DNA from: an uncultured Tolumonas sp. | Lineage (GTDB): Bacteria > Pseudomonadota > Gammaproteobacteria > Enterobacterales > Aeromonadaceae | NCBI RefSeq assembly: GCF_963676665.1 | Contig: NZ_OY781378.1 | Coordinates: forward strand, 1,270,001-1,334,000 | Reading direction: 5' to 3' | DNA: 64,000 nt | In this document: one piece after another, positions 42,918 to 53,521 of the stretch | Layout of the letters: every line of letters starts with the position of its first letter | How positions within the stretch are numbered: the stretch's first letter is position 1 | The notes under the pieces: generated by a model | Told to the model about the DNA's origin: nothing | Databases searched by the model: none | The model's input: only the letters and a program-made list of their open reading frames with translations | Program-made: the position numbers and the translations under genes

Positions 42918-45594
42918 TGATGACTTAAGGCCAGATCCGGATCTCTTACTTGCGGATGTCAGGCCACTGCGTGGGCACCTGAAGATATTCTTCGGTGCCT
43001 GCGCGGGTGTCGGTAAAACCTATGCGATGTTGCAAGAGGCGCGTCGTCTTCGGGCAGAAGGGCTCGATGTGCTGGTGGGGGTTGTCGAAACCCATGGCCG
43101 GAGTGAAACGGCCGCTTTACTGGAAGGGTTAACACAATTACCACTTAAACAAGTGCATTATCGCAAACACACGTTCCATGAATTTGATCTGGATGGGGCG
43201 TTATCTCGTGCCCCGGCGTTGGTTTTAGTCGATGAGTTGGCACATTCCAATATGCCGGGCTCTCGTCATCCTAAACGCTGGCAAGATGTTGAAGAATTAT
43301 TGGCAGCAGGGATTGATGTTTTAACCACACTGAATGTTCAACATTTAGAAAGTCTCAATGATGTCGTCGGCAGCATTACCGGTATACGTGTGCGCGAAAC
43401 AGTGCCCGATCGTTTATATGAAGAAACTGACGAAGTGGTGCTGGTGGATCTGACGCCTGATGATCTGCGGCGTCGTCTTGATGAGGGCAAAGTGTATCTG
43501 CCACAACAAGCTGAACGCGCCATCGAGCATTTTTTCCGTAAAGAAAATCTGATCGCGTTGCGGGAGCTGGCGCTGCGCTGTACGGCTGACCGAGTTGATG
43601 AGCAAATGCAGGCCCTTCGGCATACGGGCGAACCCGTTTGGCATACGCGCGATTCACTGTTGGTTTGCATTGGCCCGGGAGGCGGGAACGAAAAGTTAGT
43701 TCGTGTGGCGGCGCGTCTGGCCGGGCGGTTGGGGTGTGTTTGGCATGCTGTGTATGTGGAAACACCACTGTTGCATCGCTTACCTGAGCATGAACGGCGG
43801 AATATATTGACCACGCTGCACTTGGCGCAGGAACTGGGGGCAGAAACTTCAACGCTACCCGCACAGGAAGAAACCGATGCAGTCTTACACTATGCGCGTG
43901 AGCATAATTTAGGCAAGATCCTGATCGGTCGTCACAATAAGCGGCGCTGGCATGATTGGTGGAAAGGCAGTTTTGCTCATCGTCTGGGAACGCGCGGCCC
44001 TGATCTTGATCTCTTGATTGTGTCACTTTCTGAAAGTGATGCGGCAAATAATCCAGTACTGCCTGCTGACCTGCGCCATAAAGATGAAAAATGGCAACGT
44101 CAATTCACGGGCATTGGTGCTGCATTACTGAGTTGTGTGGTGATCACGCTGCTGTCGACATTATTGGTGAACTATTTAGCGCCGCTCAATATCATCATGC
44201 TGTATTTGCTGGGGGTGGTTTTTGTTGCCTTGTTGTATGGGCGTCTCAGCGCCAGTGTAGCGGCGATTATTAACGTTGCCAGTTTCGACTTTTTCTTTGT
44301 TATCCCGCATTTTTCTTTTGCGGTGAAAGATGCGCAATATCTACTGACATTCAGTGTCATGTTGTTGGTGGGGCTTATCATCGGGCAATTAACGGCATGG
44401 GCGCGTTATCAAGCTCGGGTAGCGCGTTACCGTGAAGAACGAGCGCGAAACTTGTTTGAAATGGCCAAAGCCTTGAGTTCTGTTTTAACAGCGGAAGATA
44501 TTGCCCGTATTGCCGAACATTTTCTGAAACGCAGTTTTCGTTCCAGCTCCGCCTTATTACTGCCTGATGATGATCAACACTTACAGCTGATGGGGCGCAG
44601 ACATTTGCAAGTTGATCAGGCGATTGCGCAATGGTGTTTTGAGCATAATGCCCATGCGGGTATGGGAACTGATACTTTGCCTGCTACCGCACAACGCTAT
44701 GTACCATTAGTTACACCATTACGCACGTTAGGCGTATTGGTGTTAGAACCGGCTAATTTACGGATCTTAATGATCCCCGAGCAACAACGTTTGCTCGATA
44801 CCTATGCGTTATTGATTTCAGTTGCATTAGAGCGACTCCGGCTGGCGCACGTGGCGGAAAATGCCAAATTACACAGTGAAACCGAACGGTTGCGTAATGC
44901 GTTGCTGGCCGCACTGTCGCATGATTTACGTACTCCGCTAACCGTGTTGTTTGCACAGGCAGAAATGTTGATGCAGTCATTAGCGCACGATGGTTCACCA
45001 CATACCCAGCAAGCCAATGCGATCAGAGCACAGGTGCTTGGAACGACCCGTTTGGTCAATAATTTATTGGATATGGCGCGTTTAGAGTCGGAAGGTGTGC
45101 ATCTGCGGAAAGAATGGCAATCGTTACAGGAGATTGCTGGTAGCGCGTTGACAACATTAAGTATTTCTCTCACTGGTCATCCGCTTAAAATTAACATTCC
45201 GTCAGATTTACCGTTATTACATTGCGATGGTGTATTGATAGAACGTGTATTGGTGAATCTGCTGGAAAATAGCTGCAAATATGCCGGGAAAGACGTCACG
45301 ATTGGTATTGATGTTGCCGTACACAGTTCGGAGTTACAAATCACGGTCTGGAATCTTGGGCCTGAATTACCGGCAGGAAAAGAGAAACTGATTTTTGAGA
45401 AATTTGCCCGCGGTGAAAAAGAATCGACCACGCCAGGTGTAGGGTTGGGTCTTGCGATCTGCCGGGCTATTGTTGAAACACACGGTGGGCAAATATGGGC
45501 TGAAAACCGCAATGGTGGTGGTGTTAATTTTCACTTCACATTGCCGTTACAACCCTTACCCGAATTAGAACCAGAACCAGGCAGCGAATCGTGA
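42904..45594 (+). CDS. kdpD: KdpD, K+/turgor sensor histidine kinase
   Basis: The protein has 896 residues. Order of parts: KdpD domain with Walker A GACAGVGKTYAML (near residue 31), Usp-like domain, four transmembrane helices (about 400-500, DUF4118), a GAF-like segment, then the kinase core with H-box ALLAALSHDLRTPLTVL (phospho-His), N-box NLLENSCKYAG and G-box GVGLGLAICRAIVETHGG. It senses K+ limitation and phosphorylates KdpE. It overlaps kdpC by 14 bases and its stop overlaps the kdpE GTG start. Confidence 0.95.
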   Translation: MPLDNDDLRPDPDLLLADVRPLRGHLKIFFGACAGVGKTYAMLQEARRLRAEGLDVLVGVVETHGRSETAALLEGLTQLPLKQVHYRKHTFHEFDLDGALSRAPALVLVDELAHSNMPGSRHPKRWQDVEELLAAGIDVLTTLNVQHLESLNDVVGSITGIRVRETVPDRLYEETDEVVLVDLTPDDLRRRLDEGKVYLPQQAERAIEHFFRKENLIALRELALRCTADRVDEQMQALRHTGEPVWHTRDSLLVCIGPGGGNEKLVRVAARLAGRLGCVWHAVYVETPLLHRLPEHERRNILTTLHLAQELGAETSTLPAQEETDAVLHYAREHNLGKILIGRHNKRRWHDWWKGSFAHRLGTRGPDLDLLIVSLSESDAANNPVLPADLRHKDEKWQRQFTGIGAALLSCVVITLLSTLLVNYLAPLNIIMLYLLGVVFVALLYGRLSASVAAIINVASFDFFFVIPHFSFAVKDAQYLLTFSVMLLVGLIIGQLTAWARYQARVARYREERARNLFEMAKALSSVLTAEDIARIAEHFLKRSFRSSSALLLPDDDQHLQLMGRRHLQVDQAIAQWCFEHNAHAGMGTDTLPATAQRYVPLVTPLRTLGVLVLEPANLRILMIPEQQRLLDTYALLISVALERLRLAHVAENAKLHSETERLRNALLAALSHDLRTPLTVLFAQAEMLMQSLAHDGSPHTQQANAIRAQVLGTTRLVNNLLDMARLESEGVHLRKEWQSLQEIAGSALTTLSISLTGHPLKINIPSDLPLLHCDGVLIERVLVNLLENSCKYAGKDVTIGIDVAVHSSELQITVWNLGPELPAGKEKLIFEKFARGEKESTTPGVGLGLAICRAIVETHGGQIWAENRNGGGVNFHFTLPLQPLPELEPEPGSES

Positions 45595-46286
45595 GCGACC
45601 ATACAGCGAATATTCTCATCGTCGAAGATGAACAACAAATCCGCCGATTTCTCGGGACTGCGCTGCAATCCGAAGGGTTCCGTGTTTTTGATGCGGAAAC
45701 ATTGCAACGTGGGTTAATTGAAGCCGCGACCCGGAAACCCGATTTGGTCATTCTCGATCTTGGCTTACCCGATGGTGATGGAAATCAGTTTATTGAAGAA
45801 GTCCGCCAGTGGAGCCAATTACCTATAATTGTTTTATCTGCGCGCAGTGATGAAATGGATAAAGTAAACGCATTAAATGCGGGAGCAGATGATTATCTCA
45901 GTAAACCATTTGGCATGGCGGAATTATTAGCGCGGGTCAGGGCTAATTTACGTCGTCGAATGACGGAAAAAGAATCTGAATCCCCAGAAGTTTGTTTTGG
46001 TGATGTCCGGGTTGATCGCACGAAACGGCGCGTATTCAGAAATAATGAAGAAATACACCTGACGCAACTGGAATACCGGTTATTAATGGCACTGTTAGCC
46101 CAACCCGGGCGTGTGCTGACGCATCGTCAATTATTAAATACCGTCTGGGGGCCCTCATATGTTGAGCAAACTCAATATATTCGTATTTATATGGGACATT
46201 TAAGACAAAAGCTCGAAAAAGATGCCACTCAACCTCGTTATTTACAAACAGAAACGGGAATTGGTTATCGATTTATTTTTGATTAA
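45591..46286 (+). CDS. kdpE: KdpE, OmpR-family response regulator
   Basis: The protein has 231 residues starting at GTG 45591, which overlaps the kdpD stop as GTGA; an initiation by coupling is likely. The receiver domain has acidic pocket VEDEQQ, phospho-Asp in LVILDLGLPDGDG, and the Lys in DYLSKPFGM. The C-terminal winged-helix domain has LTQLEYRLLMALL and QYIRIYMGHLRQKLE. It activates kdpFABC, probably at the TTTTTATAC tandem at 38320. Operon order kdpFABCDE is as in E. coli. Confidence 0.95.
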   Translation: MSDHTANILIVEDEQQIRRFLGTALQSEGFRVFDAETLQRGLIEAATRKPDLVILDLGLPDGDGNQFIEEVRQWSQLPIIVLSARSDEMDKVNALNAGADDYLSKPFGMAELLARVRANLRRRMTEKESESPEVCFGDVRVDRTKRRVFRNNEEIHLTQLEYRLLMALLAQPGRVLTHRQLLNTVWGPSYVEQTQYIRIYMGHLRQKLEKDATQPRYLQTETGIGYRFIFD

Positions 46287-46382
46287 AAAATAATCGAATA
46301 AATAAGGTTAATATTTTTATCAGCATTCAAGCTGAGGGGTTTTTATTGCTGTTTAACAGCTATTTTCTGGGTCTATTGAAAT

Positions 46383-48251
46383 ATGGATAATCACAACAGT
46401 CAAACGGTACGCCAGTTAACCATTGCGGCTATCGGTGTTGTTTATGGTGATATTGGCACGAGCCCTTTATATACTATTCATGAATGTTTTTCGCCACATA
46501 TTGGGTTAAAACCAACTCAAGATATAGTGCTTGGTTTTTTATCACTTATTTTATGGGCGCAAATATTGGTTGTTTCGATTAAATATCTGGCGTTTGTTCT
46601 GAAAGCAGATAATAAGGGTGAAGGCGGAATATTAACCCTCATGTCATTAGCCGGAAGAAACACCGGCTATAACACAACAACGGCACTGTTGATCTTAGGT
46701 CTGATCGGTGGCGGTTTATTTTATGGTGACAGTATTATAACACCCGCCATGTCAGTGCTTTCTGCGTTGGAAGGGATTCAGGTTATTGCACCTGATCTGA
46801 AACGATATATTGTACCTGCTTCGTTACTTGTACTGTTTTTACTTTTTCATATCCAAAAGCATGGCACCGCGACAGTTGGTAAGTTCTTCGGGCCGATCAT
46901 GATCATTTGGTTCTTAGTCTTGGGTGTTTTAGGGCTAAAACAGATCATTGCGAATCCATTTGTCTTACATGCGTTACATCCAAAATGGGCTATTCATTTC
47001 CTAACAACTTATAAAATAACTGCTTTTTTATCATTGGGCGCGGTGGTGCTCTCCATTACTGGTGGTGAAGCATTATATGCGGATATGGGGCATTTTGGTC
47101 CTAAACCGATCCGGTTGGCTTGGTTTTCTTTTGTATCTCCAGCGTTAATTCTGAATTATTTCGGGCAAGGTGCGTTGATATTGGACGATGTATCTGCACT
47201 GGAGAATCCATTTTATCGATTGGCACCAGGTTGGGCTATTTTACCCTTAGTGGTGTTGGCGACATTGGCGACTATTATTGCTTCTCAGGCGGTTATATCT
47301 GGCGCGTTTTCTATGACGCGACAAGCTGTGCGCATGGGGTATTTACCCAATATGACGATATTACATACATCAGCTTATGAGTCTGGTCAGATATATATGC
47401 CATTTGTTAACTGGATTTTATTTTGGTCTGTGGCCGTTGTTGTTGTCATGTTTGGTGAGTCTGGCAAATTAGCATCAGCCTATGGCATTGCAGTCACCGG
47501 GACGATGGCTATTACTACGGTATTAGCTTGTTATGTCGCTAAATATAATTGGGGATGGCCTGAGCGGATTGTGAAATATATCGGTGCCGCACTGTTAATA
47601 ATTGATATCCCATTTTTCTCATCAAATCTGATCAAAGTATTTGATGGTGGCTGGTTGCCACTTGGTGTTGGGACATTAACATTTTGTATTATGGCTATTT
47701 GGAAATGGGAGCGGTTTCTTTTATTACGTCAACTTAGTCGTATGAGCATGCCATTAGACCAGTTTGTCGGGTTGGTGGAAAAAGAAGCGCCACAAAAAGT
47801 ACCGGGTACTGCTATTTATCTTTCCAGAACGCAGCAGGGTATTCCACATGCGTTGATACATAATCTGAATCATAATCATGTATTACATGAGCGAATTATT
47901 TTAATGACAATTCGTACTCAGGATATACCGTATGTCGAATCAGATAAACATATCGAAATTAATCAGTTATCCCATAATATTTGGCGAATATCTGCCACCT
48001 ATGGTTTTCATGAAACGCCGGATGTTGAGGATTTATTCCGCTGCTCAGCCAGAAAAGGCATGAGTCTCAATTTAAAAACGACCACGTTCTTTTTATCCCG
48101 GGAAACCTTAATTCCATCGAAACGTTCTGTGTTTGCAAAATGGCGTGCCAGCATATTTATATGGTTAAGTAAAAACTCACTGAGAACGAATGACTTTATT
48201 CATGTTCCAGCAGATCGAGTTGTCGAAATGGGGATACAGGTTAGTGTTTAA
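46383..48251 (+). CDS. kup: Kup, low-affinity K+ uptake permease
   Basis: The protein has 622 residues (E. coli Kup 622). It opens with a GVVYGDIGTSPLYTI motif, the family hallmark, followed by about 12 membrane helices and a hydrophilic C-terminal domain of roughly 170 residues. Other marks are LGLIGGGLFYGDSIITPAMS and ADMGHFGPKPIRLAW. It transports K+ with H+. It lies 96 bases after kdpE; a weak hairpin (TCAGC/GCTGA, 46320-46335) with a T-run sits between, so kup may have its own promoter. The pairing puts two K+ uptake systems together. Confidence 0.94.
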   Translation: MDNHNSQTVRQLTIAAIGVVYGDIGTSPLYTIHECFSPHIGLKPTQDIVLGFLSLILWAQILVVSIKYLAFVLKADNKGEGGILTLMSLAGRNTGYNTTTALLILGLIGGGLFYGDSIITPAMSVLSALEGIQVIAPDLKRYIVPASLLVLFLLFHIQKHGTATVGKFFGPIMIIWFLVLGVLGLKQIIANPFVLHALHPKWAIHFLTTYKITAFLSLGAVVLSITGGEALYADMGHFGPKPIRLAWFSFVSPALILNYFGQGALILDDVSALENPFYRLAPGWAILPLVVLATLATIIASQAVISGAFSMTRQAVRMGYLPNMTILHTSAYESGQIYMPFVNWILFWSVAVVVVMFGESGKLASAYGIAVTGTMAITTVLACYVAKYNWGWPERIVKYIGAALLIIDIPFFSSNLIKVFDGGWLPLGVGTLTFCIMAIWKWERFLLLRQLSRMSMPLDQFVGLVEKEAPQKVPGTAIYLSRTQQGIPHALIHNLNHNHVLHERIILMTIRTQDIPYVESDKHIEINQLSHNIWRISATYGFHETPDVEDLFRCSARKGMSLNLKTTTFFLSRETLIPSKRSVFAKWRASIFIWLSKNSLRTNDFIHVPADRVVEMGIQVSV

Positions 48252-48292
48252 CCTGAGCTTAATATTGAACCATATAGTCGCTGAGGCTTTTT

Positions 48293-48661
48293 ATGAACGT
48301 TAAACAATTTGCGGAACGGGTAGGGTTGAGTGCTCACACTATCCGTTATTACGACAAAATTGGTCTGTTTGGTGGTGTTGCCCGTTTGGATAATGGTCAT
48401 CGCATTTTTACCGAACAGGAAGTCGGTTGGATCGCCTTTGTTCAGCGTTTGAAAGAAACCGGAATGCCGTTAAACCAAATCCTGGTGTATGCCGCATTAC
48501 GTGCAAAAGGTGACGGGACCATGCTGGAACGTCAAAAATTACTGGAAAAGCACGCAGTTATGTTAAGGTCTACCATTGAGCAACAACAGCAACATCTTGA
48601 AAAATTGAATGAAAAAATTGCCTTTTATGCTAATACGATAACCCGCCAAAACATGGCTTGA
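48293..48661 (+). CDS. MerR-family transcriptional regulator
   Basis: The protein has 122 residues. The winged-helix signature VKQFAERVGLSAHTIRYYDK is followed by IGLFGG and a typical C-terminal coiled-coil dimerisation helix (EQQQQHLEKLNEKIAFY). No cysteine effector site is seen, so it is not an obvious metal or oxidant sensor of the CueR/SoxR class. It resembles the AdhR/NmlR-like group. The promoter of the next gene overlaps its stop codon and has MerR-class geometry, so the CMD-like gene is its probable target. Confidence 0.9.
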   Translation: MNVKQFAERVGLSAHTIRYYDKIGLFGGVARLDNGHRIFTEQEVGWIAFVQRLKETGMPLNQILVYAALRAKGDGTMLERQKLLEKHAVMLRSTIEQQQQHLEKLNEKIAFYANTITRQNMA

Positions 48662-48688
48662 CTGAGAGTTAACTCTAAGTTGTAAGCT
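48658..48688 (+). promoter_or_regulatory. MerR-class promoter with long spacer and palindromic operator
   Basis: TTGACT (48658-48663) and TAAGCT (48683-48688) are separated by 19 bases, the long spacer typical of MerR-regulated promoters. The spacer carries a perfect 12-bp palindrome AGAGTTAACTCT at 48665-48676, very like operators of AdhR/NmlR-type regulators. The -35 box overlaps the merR-type stop codon. Confidence 0.75.
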
Positions 48689-48728
48689 CGGTATGAATAA
48701 ACCCAATATTCATACCCGGAGCATAAAG

Positions 48729-49112
48729 ATGAAAACTGAAAATGTACGATACCAACAAGGTTTAGCTAAATTGAATGAGATTGATGGTGAAGCGGGTGAA
48801 AAAGTCATTGCTGCTTTGCAGGATATCGCACCGGATTTAGCGCGTTATGTTATTGAATTTCCATTTGGTGATATCTATACCCGACCCGGCTTAGATCTGA
48901 AATCGCGTGAGATTGCGACTGTTGCCGCATTAACAGCACTGGGCAACGCTGCGCCACAACTGAAAGTTCATATTCATGGTGCATTAAATGTTGGTTGTAC
49001 AGAAACTGAGATCGTCGAAGTGATCATGCAAATGGCGGTGTATGCGGGTTTTCCTGCTGCGTTGAATGGAATGTTTGCCGCAAAAGAAGTGTTCGCTGAA
49101 CGCCAGAAGTGA
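48729..49112 (+). CDS. carboxymuconolactone-decarboxylase (CMD)-like protein
   Basis: The protein has 127 residues from ATG 48729, after GGAG; 12 upstream in-frame residues are less likely. The CMD/AhpD-like helical fold is shown by [21 protein letters not shown] and [33 protein letters not shown]. One Cys (NVGCTE) is present but no CxxC, so AhpD-type peroxidase activity is uncertain. Its promoter looks MerR-controlled. Adjacent MerR/CMD pairs are known in other bacteria, linked to aldehyde or electrophile stress; that role here is inference. Confidence 0.85.
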   Translation: MKTENVRYQQGLAKLNEIDGEAGEKVIAALQDIAPDLARYVIEFPFGDIYTRPGLDLKSREIATVAALTALGNAAPQLKVHIHGALNVGCTETEIVEVIMQMAVYAGFPAALNGMFAAKEVFAERQK

Positions 49113-49168
49113 TAACGGCCTCATGTTAATTTCATGAATGTTAAAAGCCAGTTTTTCTGGCTGGAAAT

Positions 49169-49217
49169 AGCTAATGCTGATTGTTCGGATTATCCGACAA
49201 CCGCATTAGCTTTTTTA
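49169..49217 (+). terminator. branched terminator hairpin
   Basis: AGCTAATGC (49169-49177) pairs with GCATTAGCT (49203-49211), enclosing a second imperfect stem TTGTTCGGAT/ATCCGACAA, and is followed by TTTTTT. It separates the convergent CMD-like and modE genes. Confidence 0.8.
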
Positions 49218-49229
49218 TTAAATCTACAT

Positions 49230-50093
49230 TCACCCCTGATAGCTGCATAACAAAACCGCAGAGGCTTTAAATGCTGCACAGGCTTCTTGTCCTTCTGCTA
49301 ACTGCATCGTTTGTACACTTTCGGTTGTCACTACAGCACAGACGGTTTTGTCTCCCGGTAAGCTTATCACCACTTCACTATTGATTGGACCACGATAGAT
49401 ATGGCTAATTACGCCCCAGAGTTGGTTGCGGGTTGATAACTTGATCTTGGGGTCTGTGACTAACATTACAGACGATGACTTAATCAACGCATACAGCTCT
49501 TGCCCGGCAAAGATGTCTAAACTGCCTGCCGATTCCCGGGTAATAACCGCAATCAGGTGTACTTTTTCATCTAATTTTAGTGTGATTTCAAATTCCACCG
49601 GGCCTGGACGTATCGCAGTAACGGTGCCCATAAACTGATTGCGGGCGCTGCTGCGCATGGATATCCGGCGTAATAAGCGTCGAAACCGCGGTACATCATA
49701 CTGCTCTCCACAGCCGTCTGATTTGCCCTGACAGGATGAATGTTGTAATTGCTCATGGATCTTGGATAAAGCTAATTGATATTCCGCTTGTAACGCGCGG
49801 TAGAGCGCGACGGTTTGTTTACCATAGGCGGTGAGTAACGTTCCCCCACCATTTTTCCCACCGGTCGTTCTGATCACCAATGGTTGCTCCGCCAGATTAT
49901 TCATCTCATCCAAGGCATCCCAGGCCGCACGGTAAGAGAGCGGAATCGACTTCGCGGCTTGTGTTAACGACCCCAGACGATCAATTGCTTCGAGCAGGTG
50001 GATGCGCGTATCGCCTAGTGACGGCCCTACTTCCGTGCACAGCTTTAGTTCACCTAATAAAGCACCTGTCATGTGATGTGAATGTTTAGACAT
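49230..50093 (-). CDS. modE: ModE, molybdate-responsive regulator
   Basis: The protein has 287 residues (E. coli ModE 262). The N-terminal winged helix is typical (GDTRIHLLEAIDRLGSLTQA then AAKSIPLSYRAAWDALDEMN, and TGGKNGGGTLLTAYG). Two Mop domains follow (SARNQFMGTVTAI.. and STRNQLWGVISHI..), which bind molybdate or tungstate at the dimer interface. A Cys-rich linker (HSSCQGKSDGCGEQ) of about 15 residues between the DNA-binding and Mop parts is unusual. It represses mod transport genes when molybdate is plentiful. A ModE-box precedes its own gene, suggesting autoregulation. Confidence 0.94.
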   Translation of the reverse strand: MSKHSHHMTGALLGELKLCTEVGPSLGDTRIHLLEAIDRLGSLTQAAKSIPLSYRAAWDALDEMNNLAEQPLVIRTTGGKNGGGTLLTAYGKQTVALYRALQAEYQLALSKIHEQLQHSSCQGKSDGCGEQYDVPRFRRLLRRISMRSSARNQFMGTVTAIRPGPVEFEITLKLDEKVHLIAVITRESAGSLDIFAGQELYALIKSSSVMLVTDPKIKLSTRNQLWGVISHIYRGPINSEVVISLPGDKTVCAVVTTESVQTMQLAEGQEACAAFKASAVLLCSYQG

Positions 50094-50102
50094 TCCGATT
50101 CC

Positions 50103-50128
50103 TCGATATGTATTAACTTATATAGCGA
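50103..50128. promoter_or_regulatory. ModE-box candidate
   Basis: TCGATATGTA (50103-50112) - 6 bases - TATATAGCGA (50119-50128). The right arm is identical to the consensus half site and the left arm matches it at most positions with the expected spacing. It lies 10 bases upstream of modE and could also affect the divergent modA. Confidence 0.7.
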
Positions 50129-50221
50129 TGAGCAAAATACATACCGGAAACCAAAATCGATTAAACTTTAATCAATTGATCCACGGAAACACGGTAACAG
50201 CGTTATTTGATAGACCAATGA

Positions 50222-51259
<1,038 letters not shown>

Positions 51260-51273
51260 TTTCAATTAATTTG

Positions 51274-51292
51274 GGTGGCTTCGCCACCTTTT
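51274..51292 (+). terminator. terminator after modA
   Basis: GGTGGC-TTC-GCCACC (51274-51288) is followed by TTTT, 15 bases after the modA stop. Confidence 0.8.
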
Positions 51293-51354
51293 AAGACTCA
51301 TGTTTGGGCTATTTAGCTCAAGGGATTTTTTTGCCTATAAAAAGGATATTTAGC

Positions 51355-52527
51355 ATGAAAAAACTCACTCTGGTGGCAATTTGTGTGCTGTCTGCAACTC
51401 AAGCTAACGCGGTATCAGTAATGAATAACCAATATGGCGCCATTGATATGGCGGGTCGTGCTTATGCAGGACACATGTTTGGTGATGACCGTAAAAGTGA
51501 GTTATATGGCTCAGATACCTTTGCGCGTTTAGGCTTAAAAGGTAAAAGTAAAATTAATGATCAGTTTACTGCGGTTGGTGCGTATGAGGCGCAACTTAAT
51601 GTTGGTGATAAAGCGTCTTCTTCTACCGTTCCAACCAATGACACAGAAAAAAATGACAGTCTGGCAACCCGTTTAGCCTATGGTGGTGTGAGTAACAGCG
51701 ATTGGGGTACTGTGACTTTTGGTCGTCAGAATGGCGCAGCAAATCTGGTGACTGCCTGGACGGATGTGGCTTTAGCCGATGGTTATGGCAATAACGGCTT
51801 AGGTGTTGGTGTGGATAAATTTGCCACCAAACGGGCATCTGATGTACTGAAATATTCTGCCACCTTTGGTAATGCGCAACTGGATGCTGATTATAAATTC
51901 CGGAATGCGCAAGATACCTGTGCATCAACACCTTGTGACAGCAAAAGTGGTGCTGAAACTGTGGTTGATAAAGATAATGCGGCTTACGGCACGGCTTTGG
52001 CTTACAAATTGACGCCATTGATCAGTGCGGGTGCATCCTATACCGTGGGTAAACAGGGCAGTCTGGACGATGCATCGTTATGGACAACCGGGCTGAAATT
52101 TGATGATAAATCCTGGTATGCCGCTTTCAATTACGGCAAAGGTAATAACTGGCTTTCTACATCAAAAAGCACAACAGCAACTACGTTAACCGGCACCACT
52201 TTAACGACAGCCACTACGAGCACAACTACACTGTATGACCACACTGGTTATGAGGCTGCTTTTGGTTATAACTTCCTAAATGGTGTTGGTTTAATGAGCA
52301 CCTGGAATAAGCAAATTGCAGAAAATAGTGCCGGTGCGAAAACAAATACGGTCAATTACTATACGTTGGGCGCGAGTTATAAATTTAATCGTCGTCTGAG
52401 TGTGTTAGGTGAATACCGAGTGAACAACAAAGATGCGAACTCATTCATTCCGGTGAAAGATTCTGCGACAGGTTTGGCGGTAGATGCAGCGAATGATTTC
52501 CAACTGGCAGTAAAATACGATTTCTAA
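51355..52527 (+). CDS. outer-membrane porin (Gram-negative general porin type)
   Basis: The protein has 390 residues from ATG 51355, after AAAGGATATT, with a signal peptide (MKKLTLVAICVLSATQANA). A 16-strand trimeric porin fold is suggested by LKGKSKINDQFTAVGAYEAQ, YGGVSNSDWGTVTFGRQNGA and the terminal aromatic residue (LAVKYDF). A loop near residues 268-290 is almost entirely Thr/Ser and low in complexity. The gene lies between modA and mop, and a role in molybdate entry is possible but unproven; its own ribosome site and the modA terminator suggest a separate promoter. Confidence 0.9.
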   Translation: MKKLTLVAICVLSATQANAVSVMNNQYGAIDMAGRAYAGHMFGDDRKSELYGSDTFARLGLKGKSKINDQFTAVGAYEAQLNVGDKASSSTVPTNDTEKNDSLATRLAYGGVSNSDWGTVTFGRQNGAANLVTAWTDVALADGYGNNGLGVGVDKFATKRASDVLKYSATFGNAQLDADYKFRNAQDTCASTPCDSKSGAETVVDKDNAAYGTALAYKLTPLISAGASYTVGKQGSLDDASLWTTGLKFDDKSWYAAFNYGKGNNWLSTSKSTTATTLTGTTLTTATTSTTTLYDHTGYEAAFGYNFLNGVGLMSTWNKQIAENSAGAKTNTVNYYTLGASYKFNRRLSVLGEYRVNNKDANSFIPVKDSATGLAVDAANDFQLAVKYDF

Positions 52528-52660
52528 GACAAAAGATATTCCGGTTGTGCTGGTATTTATATCACGCTGAAAAGTAAGGTTATAACGCTGCTTACAGCGT
52601 ATGGCTGTCAGCTTGAAGGATTAATTATAAATACATCAGTTATTGGATAAGGAGATTTAT

Positions 52661-53089
52661 ATGGCTATCAGCGCTCGTAATGTATTTGCAGGCACCGTAA
52701 GTGAAGTTCGTGAAGGCGCAGTGAATGCAGAAGTCTCTCTGTCTGTTGCCGGCGGTGATGTTATCGTTGCTACCCTTACCTTAGATAGTCTGAAAGCTCT
52801 CGGGCTGACTGTTGGTAAAGCTGTCACGGCTTTTGTTAAGGCACCTTCGGTAATGGTTGTTACAGGCGATGATTCTGTTCGTTACAGTGCCCGTAATCAT
52901 CTGAAAGGGTTGGTTTCAGAACTGAAAACTGGCGCAGTGAACAGCGAAGTGGTCGTGAAGTTGGCTGGTGGTAGTGAAGTTAAAGCGATCATCACCAACG
53001 ATGCAGTTACCGATCTGGGTTTGGCTGTCGGCTCAACCGCCAGTGTTTTATTCAAAGCTGGCAGTGTGATCTTAGGTGTTACTGCTTAA
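52661..53089 (+). CDS. mop: Mop, molybdenum-pterin/molybdate-binding protein with two Mop domains
   Basis: The protein has 142 residues from ATG 52661, after AAGGAG. Two tandem Mop (TOBE) repeats are visible: SARNVFAGTVSEVREGAVNA (residues about 3-70) and SARNHLKGLVSELKTGAVNS (about 75-142). Such molbindins bind several molybdate ions per assembly and act as cytoplasmic stores. The same domains occur in ModE, encoded 2.5 kb away. A terminator follows at 53106. Confidence 0.94.
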   Translation: MAISARNVFAGTVSEVREGAVNAEVSLSVAGGDVIVATLTLDSLKALGLTVGKAVTAFVKAPSVMVVTGDDSVRYSARNHLKGLVSELKTGAVNSEVVVKLAGGSEVKAIITNDAVTDLGLAVGSTASVLFKAGSVILGVTA

Positions 53090-53105
53090 AAAGTTGCTTT
53101 GTATT

Positions 53106-53134
53106 AACTCCCGTCGAAAAAGGCGGGAGTTTCA
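53106..53134 (+). terminator. terminator after mop
   Basis: AACTCCCG (53106-53113) pairs with CGGGAGTT (53124-53131), followed by TC and an AT-rich stretch. Confidence 0.75.
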
Positions 53135-53161
53135 TTATTTATGTATTAAACAATTTATATA

Positions 53162-53521
53162 TTAAACATAAGTATCGATACTATTTCCTGAATTAGCATC
53201 AGCACTATTCGTCGTAGTTTCGTTATTAGCAGTTTGATCGCTGGCAGTAGACGTTGAAGAATTGCTTGCGGATTGGCTTTGTTTTGCCTGTTCTTGTGCT
53301 TGAAGCTGCGCGATTTGAGCTTCAATAGCCGCGATCTGAGCAGTGAGTTGCTGAACTTCTTTTGCTCCATCAGTTGTTGACTCGGTTTTTTGCGCGGTAG
53401 CGAGTTCTTTTTGTAGTGTTGTCAGCTGTTTTTGTAATGTCTGAATTTTGGATGAGCTGCTGTTACTACTCGTACTGCTAGTTTGAGACTGTGTCAGAGA
53501 CGATAAACTAATTGACGTCAT
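53162..53521 (-). CDS. FlxA-like coiled-coil protein
   Basis: The protein has 119 residues. The N-terminal 25 and C-terminal 30 residues are Ser/Thr/Asn-rich; the middle (KIQTLQKQLTTLQKELATAQ, then VQQLTAQIAAIEAQIAQL) is a clear amphipathic coiled coil. This plan matches the FlxA-like family. The function is unknown; E. coli flxA is under flagellar sigma control. A good ribosome site AAGGAAAAC precedes ATG 53521. It stands alone here. Confidence 0.75.
   Translation of the reverse strand: MTSISLSSLTQSQTSSTSSNSSSSKIQTLQKQLTTLQKELATAQKTESTTDGAKEVQQLTAQIAAIEAQIAQLQAQEQAKQSQSASNSSTSTASDQTANNETTTNSADANSGNSIDTYV

Noticed and set aside
43376-44047. Long open frame on the minus strand inside kdpD (223 codons)
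   Set aside because: It lies fully antisense to the clear kdpD coding sequence, has an odd residue composition (Pro/Arg/His-rich) and no ribosome site.
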